Source: Pedobacter mucosus (lineage in GTDB: Bacteria; Bacteroidota; Bacteroidia; Sphingobacteriales; Sphingobacteriaceae). From it: DNA of 64,000 bases. Positions 63,238-64,000 of this stretch are shown piece after piece. The notes below the pieces were generated by a model. That model was not told the DNA's origin. It did not search any database and saw nothing but the letters and a program-made list of their open reading frames with translations. Within the stretch, counting starts at the first letter, position 1. The number at the start of each line of letters is the position of its first letter. The position numbers were made by a program, and so were the translations under genes. The stretch lies in the NCBI RefSeq assembly GCF_022200785.1, contig NZ_CP087585.1, positions 3,224,001 through 3,288,000 of the forward strand, written 5' to 3'.

Positions 63238-63307
63238 AGTTTAAGGTAAAAGGTGTAAGGTTTAAGGTAGAAATTTAATCCAAACCTTAAGCCTTACACC
63301 TTAAACT
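63238..63307. repeat. Long imperfect inverted repeat upstream of gpsA
   Basis: The right arm (63283-63307) is nearly the reverse complement of the left (63238-63269), except for one extra AAAAGGT-like unit of 7 bp in the left arm and one base change. The arms have AAGGTGTAAGG-type repeats. It lies 15 bp upstream of gpsA and 36 bp after the adaptor gene stop. No U-tail, so it is not a classical terminator. Confidence 0.7.
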
Positions 63308-63342
63308 TGCGCAAGATAGTATTTCTTGCGATTAAATATACC

Positions 63343-64000
63343 TTACTTCTTAGCGTCTTTGCTAAACAATTGGTCCTTAGTTGTTTTTTCTACAATCATG
63401 CCATCTTTAAGCTTGTTTTGGATAGCAGAATATGGCCCGGTAACGAGCTCTTGACCGCTTTTCAACCCGGATTTAACAATGATAAACTGATCATTTTGAA
63501 TACCAGTAGTTACTTCTACTTTTTTAACCTTATTGGCATTTAATAAATAAACATACTGCTTTACCGTTTTATCGTTTAATTTAGATTTCTGCTTATCCGT
63601 ATTTTCTTGATTACCAGATTCTGGTTTAGCATCTGCAGGTTTACCGCTATCAGTAAAAACCGCTTGTATTGGAATAGCCAAGCCTGTTAATGATTCGCTT
63701 TCCACATCAACTGTTGCAGACATACCCGGACGGAAAATGGATTGTTGTTTACCAGCAAGTTGTTCAGTAATCCTTATTTTAACAGAAAAGTTTGTCACCT
63801 GATCCACGGATGTTGATGTAGTTGTTCCAACAGCTGTTGAAGAACTGGCGATTTCTGTTACTACTCCTCTAAATTTTTTATCAGAGAAAGCATCTACTTC
63901 GATTGAAGCTTTATCACCAACTTTAACCCTTGTAATGTCGTTTTCATTTACGTCTATATTTACTTCCATGGAAGACAGGTTGGAGATCCTCATAATTTCA
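63343..64000 (-). CDS. Efflux RND/ABC periplasmic adaptor, C-terminal part (cut by window edge)
   Basis: The gene is open at the right edge, giving about 216 residues of the C-terminal part. It fits the membrane-fusion (HlyD/MacA-like) family: ISNLSSMEVNIDVNENDITRVKVGDKASIEVDAF is the beta-barrel domain, then VKIRITEQLAGKQQSIFRPGMSATVDVE, IPIQAVFTD, and a membrane-proximal tail VTTGIQNDQFIIVKSGLKSGQELVTGPYSAIQNKLKDGMIVE. About 40 residues of Lys-, Asn- and Glu-rich insert (KPADAKPESGNQENTDKQKSK) follow IPIQAVF and are unusual in length. It is the periplasmic link of an efflux pump, MacA-type most likely; partner genes lie outside the window. Confidence 0.85.
   Translation of the reverse strand, partial: EIMRISNLSSMEVNIDVNENDITRVKVGDKASIEVDAFSDKKFRGVVTEIASSSTAVGTTTSTSVDQVTNFSVKIRITEQLAGKQQSIFRPGMSATVDVESESLTGLAIPIQAVFTDSGKPADAKPESGNQENTDKQKSKLNDKTVKQYVYLLNANKVKKVEVTTGIQNDQFIIVKSGLKSGQELVTGPYSAIQNKLKDGMIVEKTTKDQLFSKDAKK

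Overview
The window looks like a Bacteroidota chromosome, most likely Sphingobacteriaceae and Pedobacter-like. It is AT-rich. It carries five SusC/SusD pairs, GH92, GH76 and GH130 mannan enzymes, a DUF6266 protein, the rpmB-rpmG-DUF4295-ftsY-rimO cluster typical of the phylum, and starts without clear Shine-Dalgarno sequences. The genus is an inference from gene content. I saw no rRNA, tRNA, CRISPR array or transposase.

Region 1 (1-34680, all minus strand) is a glycan-foraging region built from four SusC/SusD transcription units. Read in the direction of transcription they are: (a) SusC-SusD at 34680-29832, ending in a strong terminator; (b) a LacI-family regulator at 29682-28678; (c) SusC-SusD at 28394-23611, also ending in a hairpin; (d) a long unit at 23347-9192 with a GtaA-like protein, SusC, SusD, a GH76 alpha-1,6-mannanase, an unassigned TIM-barrel-like hydrolase, a GH92 alpha-mannosidase and a ROK kinase; (e) a unit from 8360 to the left edge with an F5/8C (CBM32-like) lipoprotein, SusC, SusD, two secreted HExxH metallopeptidases and a second ROK kinase. 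A 16-bp inverted-repeat motif, AGTAAANCGNTTTACT, occurs six times in the gaps ahead of units a, c, d and e, and fits a LacI-family operator. I infer one regulon for alpha-mannan or mannoprotein: peptidases open the protein, GH76 and GH92 cut the mannan, SusCD pairs import the pieces, and ROK kinases may phosphorylate the sugars.

Region 2 (34861-43698) is mostly core. It holds lpxB, a small membrane protein and surE, then a secreted M16 peptidase on the plus strand, a putative secreted glycosidase, a GH130 phosphorylase or hydrolase, and a CsbD-like stress protein. Region 3 (43896-48289, plus strand) is a fifth SusC/SusD pair without enzymes of its own.

Region 4 (48362-54325) is accessory. 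It has a DUF6266 protein whose natural start appears to be a non-AUG codon, a Cys-rich exported protein, and a tight three-gene cassette: NUDIX hydrolase, PLD-nuclease/DEAD-helicase/DUF3427 protein, and an HNH endonuclease whose N-terminus resembles the ScoMcrA-type sulfur-binding domain. This is the best candidate for a poorly described defence system.

Region 5 (54460-64000) is core: acs, a small exported protein, rpmB, rpmG, a DUF4295 protein, ftsY and rimO, with a PIN-type toxin-antitoxin pair inserted between DUF4295 and ftsY so that the toxin stop overlaps the ftsY start. Two small exported proteins, gpsA and a truncated efflux adaptor follow.
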